A stretch of DNA of 64,000 bases from Candidatus Obscuribacterales bacterium (GTDB lineage: Bacteria; Cyanobacteriota; Vampirovibrionia; Obscuribacterales; Obscuribacteraceae), in NCBI GenBank assembly GCA_020050835.1, contig JAGVKB010000139.1, positions 1-64,000 on the forward strand, in the 5' to 3' direction. Below, one piece after another: positions 16,254 through 24,248 of the stretch. A model generated the notes under the pieces. The model was not told the DNA's origin. It saw nothing but the letters and a program-made list of their open reading frames with translations, and searched no databases. The translations under genes and the position numbers were made by a program. Positions within the stretch are counted from its first letter, which is position 1. Every line of letters begins with the position of its first letter.

Positions 16254-16538
16254 CTATTCACGACAGACTTGATTCAAGTGCTTCCCGGGCGGAGAGCCGG
16301 TCACTTGCATAGTCGTTAAAGATTGCTCAAAAAACGACTCAGCTTGTTCAAATCTTTGGTCGAGCAGACAGCTGTGCCCCAAGGCACTCAAAATGGGGGG
16401 CAGACTTTGTTTTTTGTCGTCAGCGAGCTGCTCTTTGAGAGAAAGTAGCTTGCGATAAGGTGCTTTGGACGCTTCAAACTTTATGCTCCAGAAAATAGGT
16501 GTCCGCCTGATTGAGCAATATCTTTCGACAAAGCGCAA
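16254..16538 (-). pseudogene. TPR-like fragment, probably a decayed gene
   Basis: A 94-codon frame whose C-terminal half reads like one TPR (PPILSALGHSCLLDQRFEQA then ESFFEQSL). Its first 20 residues do not look like a protein start. In a neighbouring frame just upstream (about 16470-16525) LLNQADTYFLEHK again looks TPR-like, and a third frame gives a signal-like MLTQIRFLVALTFNVCALS. Three frames each holding a plausible piece suggests a secreted TPR gene broken by frameshifts, though a short intact gene cannot be excluded. It lies between the two secreted paralogues. Confidence 0.4.
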
Positions 16539-16813
16539 ACATTGAAGGTGAGCGCAACCAAGAAACGGATCTGGGTCAGCATGACAAAGCGCTCTTACCG
16601 ATCACCGCAAGCCAATCTCTCATTAGGTCAGCATTTCAGATGCACTCCAGCATAACTGGCTGTCACGGCATTGTCACAACTTTTTCCTACAATCTCGGAA
16701 CAAAGTCGCCCATTGGCGCGTTTACCAGTGTCGCATCGGGACCAGGAAGAGCACAAACAGACTGCTTACTGCATCCTGGCTGTCGGAACTAAAGTTCGAG
16801 GGAAAGACGAGCA

Positions 16814-17344
16814 ATGATTAGCAAGGCAGATACAATCGCTATCACACTTCTGGCAAACGCCTTGATGGCACTTGGCCAGCCGGCGCAGGCCCAGAGCTAC
16901 CACTACAGCTGGGGTAACTCCCGGGTGGTCATGCAAAATCAAACCGGGCTCTATACGCCGTCAGCTACTTATATTGGGGGCGGTACTATCAGCCGTTCGG
17001 CGCAAGGATTACCGGCCGGAGTCAGTTCGAGCGGCTTGAACGGACTACCTCAAACTCATTTCGGAGCCAATGTCGGCACTCCCGGCGACAATCAATATAC
17101 CGACCGCGTTCAATATGCGCGGCACTATAGCCGACAACAACAGATGCCAGCCGGCCGGATGAGCCCTTGCGTCGGTACGCCAGGCGACAACATGCGCTCT
17201 GACCTGCACCCCTACACTCCGGGGCAAAATGCCAGGAATGCCTCCAGCCCATACGGCGGACAAGGCGACGGCGCAGAAAGTTCCACCGCCCCGCAGACCA
17301 ATGCTTACAACATAAGCCGCAGCGGAGCGTTCAATTACAACTAG
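16814..17344 (+). CDS. Secreted Gly/Gln/Asn-rich protein, paralogue B
   Basis: 176 residues from ATG 16814 with a signal peptide cleaved near AQAQ-S (residue 27). The N-terminal half closely matches paralogue A (SRVVMQNQTGLYTPSATYIG, then GLPAGVSS, GLPQT, GANVGTPGDNQYTD); the C-terminal halves differ. A second VGTPGDN unit occurs at about residue 124, so the motif is internally repeated. Both proteins end in a similar aromatic tail (GTFHY / GAFNYN), which could be an outer-membrane or secretion signal. Function unknown; probably envelope or extracellular. Confidence 0.75.
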   Translation: MISKADTIAITLLANALMALGQPAQAQSYHYSWGNSRVVMQNQTGLYTPSATYIGGGTISRSAQGLPAGVSSSGLNGLPQTHFGANVGTPGDNQYTDRVQYARHYSRQQQMPAGRMSPCVGTPGDNMRSDLHPYTPGQNARNASSPYGGQGDGAESSTAPQTNAYNISRSGAFNYN

Positions 17345-17524
17345 AGATGCAGGCGCCTTGTCCGCCCTCAAATCACTGTACGGCTTGAAGCAGGGCAGCG
17401 CTTTCCCAGAGCCAATCTGACTGTCGTGCGTATACCATTACTCGAAATTGCGTCGAGCTGATAAACTATTTCCAGCAAGATCGGCTCTGCTTGCGGAGCC
17501 ATACAGTTCTCGGGGTGACGAATC

Positions 17525-18718
17525 GTGAAGATAATAGTGCTTGGTGGAGCCGGAGCGATGGGACAGGTAATCGTTCGAGATCTGTCAGAATCCGAGCCAG
17601 TTAAGTCCGTAGTAATTGCAGACTTTGACAAAGTCAAAGCCGAAGGGCTGAAAGCCGCCCTCAACAGTCGAAAAGTCTCAGCCGAATTTGCCGATATTAA
17701 AGACAGCAAGGCGCTGATCAGCCTTCTCAGCGGCGCCACCGCCGTCATCAATTCCACTCCCTACTATTTCAACCTGCAGGTGATGGAAGCAGCGGCAGAG
17801 GCCGGATGCCATTACCTAGACCTCGGCGGTTTGTTTCATGTCACTCGTCAGCAGCAAGAGCTCGACTCTAAGTTCAAGCAAAGGAACCTGCTGGCAGTGC
17901 TTGGGATGGGAGCCGCTCCGGGCATGACTAATGTGATGGCCCAAGCAGCGGTCCATGAGTTAGATACCGTCGAATCGATCGACATCGCCGTTGGTTGCAT
18001 AGATTTTGCCGAGACCGACCACCCGCTTTATCCACCCTACGCGCTTGACACGTTGCTAGACGAGTACACGAAAGAGCCGATGGTGTTTGAGCAGGGCGAA
18101 TTCCTTGCTAAGCCGGCGATGTCCGGCGAGATCATGCTCGACTTTCCGCAACCGGTCGGGCAGTCAAAAGCCTTTTACACACTCCATTCCGAAGTAGCGA
18201 CACTGCCCAAGTCTTATGCCAGCAAAGGGGTGAAGAAGGTCACATTCCGGCTGGGTCTTCCCAAAGAGTTTCACGAGCGGCTGCAATTCCTCGTCAAGCT
18301 CGGATTCGGCAGTAACGAATCATTTTGTGAGGAGACTTCTAAACTTAGTGCGCGCCAGGTTCTGGCCCGGATGCTGGATCGCTTTCCCGCTCCAGCCGGC
18401 GATCCTTGCGATTGCGAAGTGGTTAGAGTTGATGTCAAAGGGCAAATCGACGGCGGCGCTGCGCTCGTCCGATTGGAGACTACCGTCAGATCTTACGACC
18501 GCTGGAAGGTCTCCTGCGGAGCGCTCGACACCGGCGTGCCACCGTCAATAGTGGCACAGATGATCGCCCTCGGACAGATCAAAGAGCGTGGCGTACTGGC
18601 ACCAGAGTTGTGCGTGCCAGCCCAACCTTTTTTTGACGAATTGTCCAAGCGTTCGATCGTTGTTCGCAAAATACTCGAGCGCTCACTGGTCAGACAACAG
18701 CTAGTTTCCGGCCGCTAA
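17525..18718 (+). CDS. Saccharopine dehydrogenase family oxidoreductase
   Basis: 397 residues from GTG 17525. The N-terminus is a Rossmann NAD(P)-binding motif (MKIIVLGGAGAMGQVIVRDL). Then come ATAVINSTPYYFNLQVMEAA and GCHYLDLGG, typical of the saccharopine dehydrogenase/LYS9-like family, then an LGMGAAPGMTNVMA motif. Substrate is not fixed: family members act in lysine metabolism, carboxynorspermidine synthesis or unknown routes. No lysine genes are nearby and it stands alone, 180 bp after paralogue B. Confidence 0.88.
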   Translation: MKIIVLGGAGAMGQVIVRDLSESEPVKSVVIADFDKVKAEGLKAALNSRKVSAEFADIKDSKALISLLSGATAVINSTPYYFNLQVMEAAAEAGCHYLDLGGLFHVTRQQQELDSKFKQRNLLAVLGMGAAPGMTNVMAQAAVHELDTVESIDIAVGCIDFAETDHPLYPPYALDTLLDEYTKEPMVFEQGEFLAKPAMSGEIMLDFPQPVGQSKAFYTLHSEVATLPKSYASKGVKKVTFRLGLPKEFHERLQFLVKLGFGSNESFCEETSKLSARQVLARMLDRFPAPAGDPCDCEVVRVDVKGQIDGGAALVRLETTVRSYDRWKVSCGALDTGVPPSIVAQMIALGQIKERGVLAPELCVPAQPFFDELSKRSIVVRKILERSLVRQQLVSGR

Positions 18719-18739
18719 ATCGCTTGCACGATCGGGCGC

Positions 18740-19129
18740 TTAGGCCAACAACACTCCGAAAATCATCCGATCGCGCGACTGCTTGACGCGCAAATCGATC
18801 AACTCTAGCGCCCGCGCACCGGCAGTAATCGCGTGGCAGCCTCCAAAGCTTAGACTAAAGCTAGACCCGGCCCGTTGCAGACCGCCGTTCAGGTCATTCA
18901 ACAAACGCCTTTCACCGACAACGCCAAACAGCTGTGCTGCCCGGCAAAAGCTCTGAACAATCCGGTCACGTTCGCATTCATCTCTACCGAGCGAGCCGGC
19001 AGCCAGAGTCTCTACCATCAATTCGAATTGAATTCGATCTGAAATTATCCGATCGACCGGTCGCCTCTCCGTTCCTCGATAGTCAAAACACATAGAGGTT
19101 CCGCTCGTCAGGGATTTCGATTCCTGCAT
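18740..19129 (-). CDS. Hypothetical protein, 129 aa
   Basis: ATG 19129 (TTG 19132 also possible) is preceded by GAAGGAG at 4-6 nt, a strong SD supporting translation. The product (start MQESKSLTSGTSMCFDYRG) contains an amphipathic C-terminal half (AGARALELIDLRVKQSRDRM) and several Cys but no motif I recognise. It is downstream of, and on the same strand as, the TPR gene ending at 19357, separated by the 37-bp direct repeat. Confidence 0.5.
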   Translation of the reverse strand: MQESKSLTSGTSMCFDYRGTERRPVDRIISDRIQFELMVETLAAGSLGRDECERDRIVQSFCRAAQLFGVVGERRLLNDLNGGLQRAGSSFSLSFGGCHAITAGARALELIDLRVKQSRDRMIFGVLLA

Positions 19130-19264
19130 CAAGCTCCTTCGTCCAGTCCACTAGCTAAGTATTGGCTCGCAGGAAAAAATTGTCAGCGCTAGTAATACGC
19201 AGGCAAGACGTAGTTACCCCACTAAAGCGTTGCTGGACCATCTGAGGTGCTGACCGAACACCGG

Positions 19265-19373
19265 GCTACAGCCGCTGGTCGCGCTCAGGCGACGTTGCGA
19301 CCCCGCGTTCCGCCGCACATGCTTATGGATCTTGAAGCTACAGCCGCTGGTCGCGCTCAGGCGACGTTGCGAC
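19265..19373. repeat. Two 37-bp direct repeats, 72-bp period
   Basis: An identical 37-bp unit (starting GCTACAGCCGCTGGTCGCG) occurs at 19265-19301 and 19337-19373, separated by a 35-bp unrelated spacer. Each unit contains the dyad GTCGC-GCTCAG-GCGAC. The right copy overlaps the last codons and stop of the TPR gene. Only two copies exist and no cas gene is in the window. Confidence 0.85.
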
Positions 19374-20034
19374 GGTAAAGACCGATGCTATCGAAACTTT
19401 GAGCGCGCCCCGGGTTATTAACGAAGATTTGGTCGATCTCCTTAACCTGCTCTGGCCTTTCGGTCAGAACAAAAAGCCTGCGCAAAGTGACCATGATGTC
19501 GCAAAGCAGGGAGCGATCATCTGTCGCTGCCAATCCGGTTTTCAGCCAGTAAAGCTGGAACGACGCAGCCTGCTTCAATCTTTCTTCAGCTTCAAGATAG
19601 TTGGCCTTTTCAATCAACACATGACCGAGATGCAGGAGCAGTTTCGCCCTCAGACTGAGGGCCGGAAACGGGCCTTCCGACAGAATGGCCAGAGCATTTC
19701 TCAAGCTCTCTTCCGCGGCCAAAGGCGCGCCCTGCAGGATATCCAAAACCCCTTCCCAATCCATCGCTTCGACTACTTGCAAATCGTATGGACCATAGTG
19801 CCGCGAGATCAGCTGCCTCATGCGTTTGAACACATAGGATGCTTCGCTGTATGCCCCTTGCAAGACATAATATGAACCGAGCGAGCGCAATTGCTTAGGA
19901 ATCTCAACATCATCAGGATTCGCTTCCCACAACCGAGAGATCAGATCATTCAGCCGTTCAACCTCGCAGGTAAAATCTGATTCGCTGCTGCGTTCTTGAG
20001 GCAATTGCTCGCCGGCATGATTTTTTCCGCTCAT
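19357..20034 (-). CDS. TPR-like cytoplasmic protein
   Basis: 225 residues from ATG 20034 (GGAGAAGAGAG immediately upstream); the frame is open to 20304 but the extra stretch looks non-coding. The helices (LGSYYVLQGAYSEASYVFKR, LLLHLGHVLIEKANYLEAEE) fit degenerate kinesin-light-chain TPRs, three or four of them. No signal peptide. It lies 211 bp downstream of fabD on the same strand and may be the operon's last gene or separate. Its last codons (RRNVA) are formed by the 37-bp direct repeat, so the C-terminus may have been altered by the duplication. Confidence 0.75.
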   Translation of the reverse strand: MSGKNHAGEQLPQERSSESDFTCEVERLNDLISRLWEANPDDVEIPKQLRSLGSYYVLQGAYSEASYVFKRMRQLISRHYGPYDLQVVEAMDWEGVLDILQGAPLAAEESLRNALAILSEGPFPALSLRAKLLLHLGHVLIEKANYLEAEERLKQAASFQLYWLKTGLAATDDRSLLCDIMVTLRRLFVLTERPEQVKEIDQIFVNNPGRAQSFDSIGLYRRNVA

Positions 20035-20245
20035 CTCTCTTCTCCAGCTGATTGAAAGGACTTGATCAGTCCTCGCCCGAGACCTCTGAGGAGGACTAGT
20101 CAAATCTACTTGCCGTTCGTGGAATCTTTGTGGAACCTTTTGCCGCTTATCTACAACTGACTTCCGGCATGAAAGACAGTCATTGCGCCGATAACCGCAA
20201 CCAAAATCAGCTTTTCTCAGCCAAGGCTGAAAGTTGGCAGAAGTT

Positions 20246-21193
20246 CTACTTGGCGATAACAGTACCAGCCAGCTCGGAAAGCGTCGATTTAAGACTCTCA
20301 TCATCGAAGATATTGAAAACTCGCGCGCTGCGATCGATCTTCTTTACCATTCCAGCAAGCGCCTTGCCAGGACCGATCTCAATAAAGTTCGAAACCCCTG
20401 CCGAAAGCATGCACTCAATCGATTCGCACCAACGAACCGCGCTCGGCATCTGCATTCTCAATTTACGACTAATCTCGTCGGCCGAGTCGGCTGCAGCGGC
20501 ATCAAAGTTCTGCACCACCTTTATGCGAGCATCGGCGAAAGTACAATTCTTGAGTTCTTGCTCGAACTCGCTAGCAGCCTTTTCCATGAGCGGGGAATGG
20601 AAAGCACCGCCGACTGGCAGCGGAATTACCTTGCCACCAGCAACTTTAGCCTTCCCACCAGCATTAACAACAGCTTCTGGGCTGCCGGAAATCACCAGCT
20701 GTTCCCGGGTATTGATATTGGCGACGATCACGATTTTGCCAGACTCGCCGCTGGCTTCCTTACAAATCTCTCCAAGCGTGGCCGCATCCAACCCGATTAC
20801 GGCTGACATTGCGCCGACCGGACAATCTTCCATCAATTGAGCGCGCTTGCCGACCAGCTTGACTGCATCTGACTGTGTCAGTACACCAGCAGCCACCAGG
20901 GCAGTAAACTCTCCCAGGCTATGGCCAGCTACGAAGTCAGGGAGCGGACCGTTCAATGCAAGATAGCAGCGCCACGCCGCCAGCGAGACCGCCAAAACAG
21001 TCGGCTGGGTATTAATTGTTCGCTTCAACTCCTGCTCCGGCCCTTCAAAACAAAGCTGGCTCAATTGCCGGCCGGCTTGTTTGTCGATTTCTTCAAAGAC
21101 CTGGCGAGCTACCGGAAAATTGTCATATAAACCCTTTCCCATCCCGGCGCTTTGCGCGCCCTGTCCGGGGAACAAGCAAGCGATCTTACTCAT
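20246..21193 (-). CDS. fabD: Malonyl-CoA:ACP transacylase
   Basis: 315 residues, standard length. It has LFPGQGAQ at residues 8-15, the nucleophile S92 in GHSLGEF and the catalytic His in GGAFHSPLM (about residue 201). FabD moves malonyl from CoA to acyl carrier protein at the start of type II fatty acid synthesis. It overlaps fabH by 8 bp, so translation is probably coupled. Confidence 0.97.
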   Translation of the reverse strand: MSKIACLFPGQGAQSAGMGKGLYDNFPVARQVFEEIDKQAGRQLSQLCFEGPEQELKRTINTQPTVLAVSLAAWRCYLALNGPLPDFVAGHSLGEFTALVAAGVLTQSDAVKLVGKRAQLMEDCPVGAMSAVIGLDAATLGEICKEASGESGKIVIVANINTREQLVISGSPEAVVNAGGKAKVAGGKVIPLPVGGAFHSPLMEKAASEFEQELKNCTFADARIKVVQNFDAAAADSADEISRKLRMQMPSAVRWCESIECMLSAGVSNFIEIGPGKALAGMVKKIDRSARVFNIFDDESLKSTLSELAGTVIAK

Positions 21194-22220
21194 TGGGAAA
21201 CCCCTCCGTCATCTGGCGTTCAGCAGCAGTCCATCGAATGATTGCTGCGCCCCAGGTCAATCCGCCCCCAAATCCGACTAGGGCACAGGTGGCCGGCGGC
21301 TTGATTTGACCCCGGGCCAGTGCGTCTCTCAAAGCAAGTGGAATAGAAGCTGCTGAAGTATTCCCGTATTGATCGAGATTGCTGACAATCTGTTCCGGCT
21401 TGAATTTAAGTCTCTCGGCAGCAGCTTTGATAATCCTTTGATTGGCCTGGTGGGGAACGAAGAAGTCGATATCCTCAACCCGGATGCCGGCGCGGGCACA
21501 AGCTGCACGCACCGCCTCAGGTACGGCATTGACTGCAAACTCGTAAATTGCTCGGCCGTTCATATGCAGATAGCGATTGACAGCCTTGGGTGGAGTGGTG
21601 CCAGCATGCGGGTAGGCAGTGCCGTAGTTAGGGATGGAGAGCAGATGCCCACCGGTGCCGTCGGCTCGCAGATAAGTAGCAAGAATCTCATTTTCGCCAT
21701 CGGCAGCTTGCATCACTAAGGCCCCAGCAGCATCACCGAAGAGGATACAAGTGTTGCGATCCTCCCAGTTAAGGAAACGGGAGTGGATATCTACCCCAAC
21801 CATCAAGACCGTTTTGAATGTGCCTGAACCAATAAATTGCTGACCGACTGCCAGCGCATAAATAATGCCGCTGCAGGCAGCCTCAAGATCGAAAGCAGCC
21901 GCTCGTTGAGCCCCAACAGCAGCCTGCACCATGCAAGCGGTAGACGGGTAGAGATTGTCCGGAGTGGAAGTCGCCACAATGATGAGATCAATCTCTCCGG
22001 GCGCAATTCCGGCATAAGCGATCGCTTCGCGGGCAGCGGCGACCGCTAATCCGGTAGCCGTCTCATTTTCGCTTACAACCCTCCGCTGCTTGATGCCCGT
22101 GCGCGTAGTAATCCACTCGTCTGAAGTATCAACCAATCTTTCGAGATCGGCATTCGTCACAACGGAAGCGGGAACGGCTGCGCCAACCCCGGTTATCCGC
22201 GCTCCCACCGGTTGAATCAC
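21186..22220 (-). CDS. fabH: 3-oxoacyl-ACP synthase III
   Basis: 344 residues from GTG 22220, which forms a GTGA start-stop overlap with plsX and has GGGAG 8 nt upstream; ATG 22256 in the same frame would lie well inside plsX. Catalytic triad visible: Cys in EAACSGIIYAL (about residue 116), His in PHQANQRII, Asn in YGNTSAASIP. FabH condenses acetyl-CoA with malonyl-ACP to begin fatty acid synthesis. Middle of the plsX-fabH-fabD operon. Confidence 0.97.
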   Translation of the reverse strand: MIQPVGARITGVGAAVPASVVTNADLERLVDTSDEWITTRTGIKQRRVVSENETATGLAVAAAREAIAYAGIAPGEIDLIIVATSTPDNLYPSTACMVQAAVGAQRAAAFDLEAACSGIIYALAVGQQFIGSGTFKTVLMVGVDIHSRFLNWEDRNTCILFGDAAGALVMQAADGENEILATYLRADGTGGHLLSIPNYGTAYPHAGTTPPKAVNRYLHMNGRAIYEFAVNAVPEAVRAACARAGIRVEDIDFFVPHQANQRIIKAAAERLKFKPEQIVSNLDQYGNTSAASIPLALRDALARGQIKPPATCALVGFGGGLTWGAAIIRWTAAERQMTEGFPNE

Positions 22221-23242
22221 GATTTGCTCCCGGCGGCCACCAGCGATAGAGTCCATTCGATCTGCTTGATGATATTAGCGGCCACCATGTCTCTGGCCAC
22301 TCGAATGGCATTCTTGATGGCGGTATGTTTGGAGCCACCATGGGCGATGACGCACACACCCTTTACTCCGATCAACAGCGCGCCCCCAGATTCCTGATAG
22401 TCGATCCGGCGCTTCAACGCTTCAAATGCCGGCTTGGCGACGATCGACCCGAGCTTGCCTCTGACCGAGCTAATCAATTCATGCCGCAGCATTAGGCTGA
22501 TCATTTTGGCTATTCCTTCAGCCGTCTTCAGCGTGACGTTGCCCGTAAAACCATCAGTAACGACGACATCTACTTTGCCCAATGGGAATTCCCGACCTTC
22601 GACAAATCCATAAAAATTCAGCTGTTTGCTTTCTTTAAAGAGACGATAGGCTTCCTGAACCAGCTGCGTCCCTTTCGTCTCCTCACTGCCGATGTTGAGC
22701 AATCCGACCTTGGGTGACTTAGTTCCAAACAAGCCTTGCGACAAGATCGAACCCATCAATCCGAACTGAAGCAGCTGCTGCGCATCACTTTCGACATTGG
22801 CCCCGACATCGAGCACTATAACCGGTCGATAGACGGCAGTAGGCATTACACAAGCAATCGCTGAGCGCGCAACATTCGGAATACGTCCAAGCTCAATCTG
22901 AGCCGCTACAGCTGCCGCACCGGTCGAACCAGCAGCAACCATACCGTCGGCCAGTCCTTCTGAGACTTGCTTAGTAGTAACGACTATCGACGAATCCTTT
23001 TTCTTTACGATCGCCCGGGTCGGCTTTTCGTCCATCGCGACCACTTCAGATGCCGGGACGATGGTTATGTCCAGACCGCTGGTCTGATGGCGGGCCAGCT
23101 CTTTCGAGACGATTTCCGGCGGCCCGACCAACTGCACAGCTACGCCAAACTCTCGAGCGGCCAGGACCGCTCCATAGACGACCTCGCGGGGCGCATAATC
23201 ACCCCCCATGGCGTCAACTGCGATGCGCACCATTCCTGACAC
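22217..23242 (-). CDS. plsX: Phosphate acyltransferase PlsX
   Basis: 341 residues (GTG 23242; ATG 23233 is an alternative). It begins VRIAVDAMGGDYAPREVV and has MVAAGSTGAAAVAA, VLDVGANVES and TDGFTGNVTLKTAEG, all PlsX hallmarks. PlsX converts acyl-ACP to acyl phosphate, the donor for PlsY in phospholipid synthesis. It lies 37 bp after rpmF and overlaps fabH by 4 bp, the widespread yceD-rpmF-plsX-fabH-fabD order. Confidence 0.97.
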   Translation of the reverse strand: MSGMVRIAVDAMGGDYAPREVVYGAVLAAREFGVAVQLVGPPEIVSKELARHQTSGLDITIVPASEVVAMDEKPTRAIVKKKDSSIVVTTKQVSEGLADGMVAAGSTGAAAVAAQIELGRIPNVARSAIACVMPTAVYRPVIVLDVGANVESDAQQLLQFGLMGSILSQGLFGTKSPKVGLLNIGSEETKGTQLVQEAYRLFKESKQLNFYGFVEGREFPLGKVDVVVTDGFTGNVTLKTAEGIAKMISLMLRHELISSVRGKLGSIVAKPAFEALKRRIDYQESGGALLIGVKGVCVIAHGGSKHTAIKNAIRVARDMVAANIIKQIEWTLSLVAAGSKS

Positions 23243-23279
23243 CCGCCTTGACGTTCAACTCAAGCTCACCCAGAAACCT

Positions 23280-23471
23280 TTACTCCGTGACAATCGAGTC
23301 CCTGCGCCGCGCAGGACGACCGCGATAATAGCCACAGACCATGCAGACTTGATGTGGTCTGCTTGGTTGTGCGCAGTTAAGGCAGCTTACGATTGTCTGC
23401 GGCAAAGCTTTCCAGCGCGACCGCCGAGAATGTTGTTTCTGATGAGATGTCTTCTTTTTAGGTTGTGCCAT
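23280..23471 (-). CDS. rpmF: 50S ribosomal protein L32
   Basis: 63 residues. Starts MAQPKKKTSHQKQHSRRSRW and contains two CxxC pairs, CLNC and CMVC followed by GYYRGR, so this is the zinc-ribbon form of L32. The C-terminus is slightly longer than usual (RPARRRDSIVTE). Second gene of the operon, 44 bp after yceD. Confidence 0.96.
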   Translation of the reverse strand: MAQPKKKTSHQKQHSRRSRWKALPQTIVSCLNCAQPSRPHQVCMVCGYYRGRPARRRDSIVTE

Positions 23472-23515
23472 GGTTAGGCAGCCTCCAACACATACATAGT
23501 AGAGTCAAATATTAT

Positions 23516-24052
23516 CTACGACTTTTGCCCAGAATCTTCTTTTGGAAAGAGAGTCTTTAAGTTCTTCCAGCGAGGATCTAGTTTGGAGTCGTCCTGCTTA
23601 TCTCGGACTAATGAAGCGCCGTCTCCCGCTCCGTCAGGCAGAGGCGGTCCTGGGCACTCCTCTCCACACAAGCAGAATGTAGGAGAAGCCAACGTTACAG
23701 CTTGATACACAATGTCTCCGATGTCAAGCATCCCGTTGATTGGAATGGGCTCTACGAAATCATCTTTAAGTAGTTCGCGGTCGCGCCGTCCCGCTCGATC
23801 TTCTACTTGGTGAACAAGCTGCTCGTCTATAACCACGTTTAAACTTTGGAAGTAAGCTCTCAAACAGCGCCCACAAGTCAACTTGAGCAGGGTCTGCACC
23901 CGCCCACTCACCTGTACTCCCCACGACCCGAGCGTCAGCGTAAGGTCGCCGACCACCGGTTTTACCGCGTCTGCAACCGCAAGGGCTTCCCGGAAGCTCA
24001 ACAACATACGCTGCTGCGGCTGGCTCCTGAGCTCATCTAAGCTTATCTTCAC
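23516..24052 (-). CDS. yceD: DUF177/YceD family protein
   Basis: 178 residues. The central TCGRCLRAYFQSLNVVIDEQ is the DUF177 signature, followed by an acidic stretch and, near the C-terminus, two further Cys (FCLCGEECPGPPLP), then DPRWKNLKTLF, again typical. YceD is needed for 23S rRNA accumulation in E. coli and plastids. Position directly before rpmF confirms the call. Leads the fatty-acid operon; a TATAAT is just upstream. Confidence 0.92.
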   Translation of the reverse strand: MKISLDELRSQPQQRMLLSFREALAVADAVKPVVGDLTLTLGSWGVQVSGRVQTLLKLTCGRCLRAYFQSLNVVIDEQLVHQVEDRAGRRDRELLKDDFVEPIPINGMLDIGDIVYQAVTLASPTFCLCGEECPGPPLPDGAGDGASLVRDKQDDSKLDPRWKNLKTLFPKEDSGQKS

Positions 24053-24077
24053 TAAGTCAACCGGATAAGAGTCAGAT

Positions 24078-24106
24078 ATTATATTCTAACCAAACGCTCT
24101 CCGACT
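24078..24106 (-). promoter_or_regulatory. Putative promoter of yceD-rpmF-plsX-fabH-fabD
   Basis: On the minus strand a perfect TATAAT lies at 24083-24078, 25 bp before the yceD ATG. The -35 position 17 bp upstream (AGTCGG) is poor. No FapR-like palindrome was recognised. Confidence 0.4.
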
Positions 24107-24248
24107 GACTAATTGCTGGAAAGGGAGTTGGATTTCCACTCAAACTGCCAGCGACTGCTTGCCTGACCGGAACCTCGGGCGTCCGTTTGTTTTCTGTCAA
24201 GCTGATTGCTTTAGCTTGTCCTATAAATATGGATAGCCGGACTAAGTG

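Noticed and set aside
19265-19373. CRISPR array
   Set aside because: Only two repeats, no cas genes, and one repeat lies in the end of a coding region; a tandem duplication explains it better.
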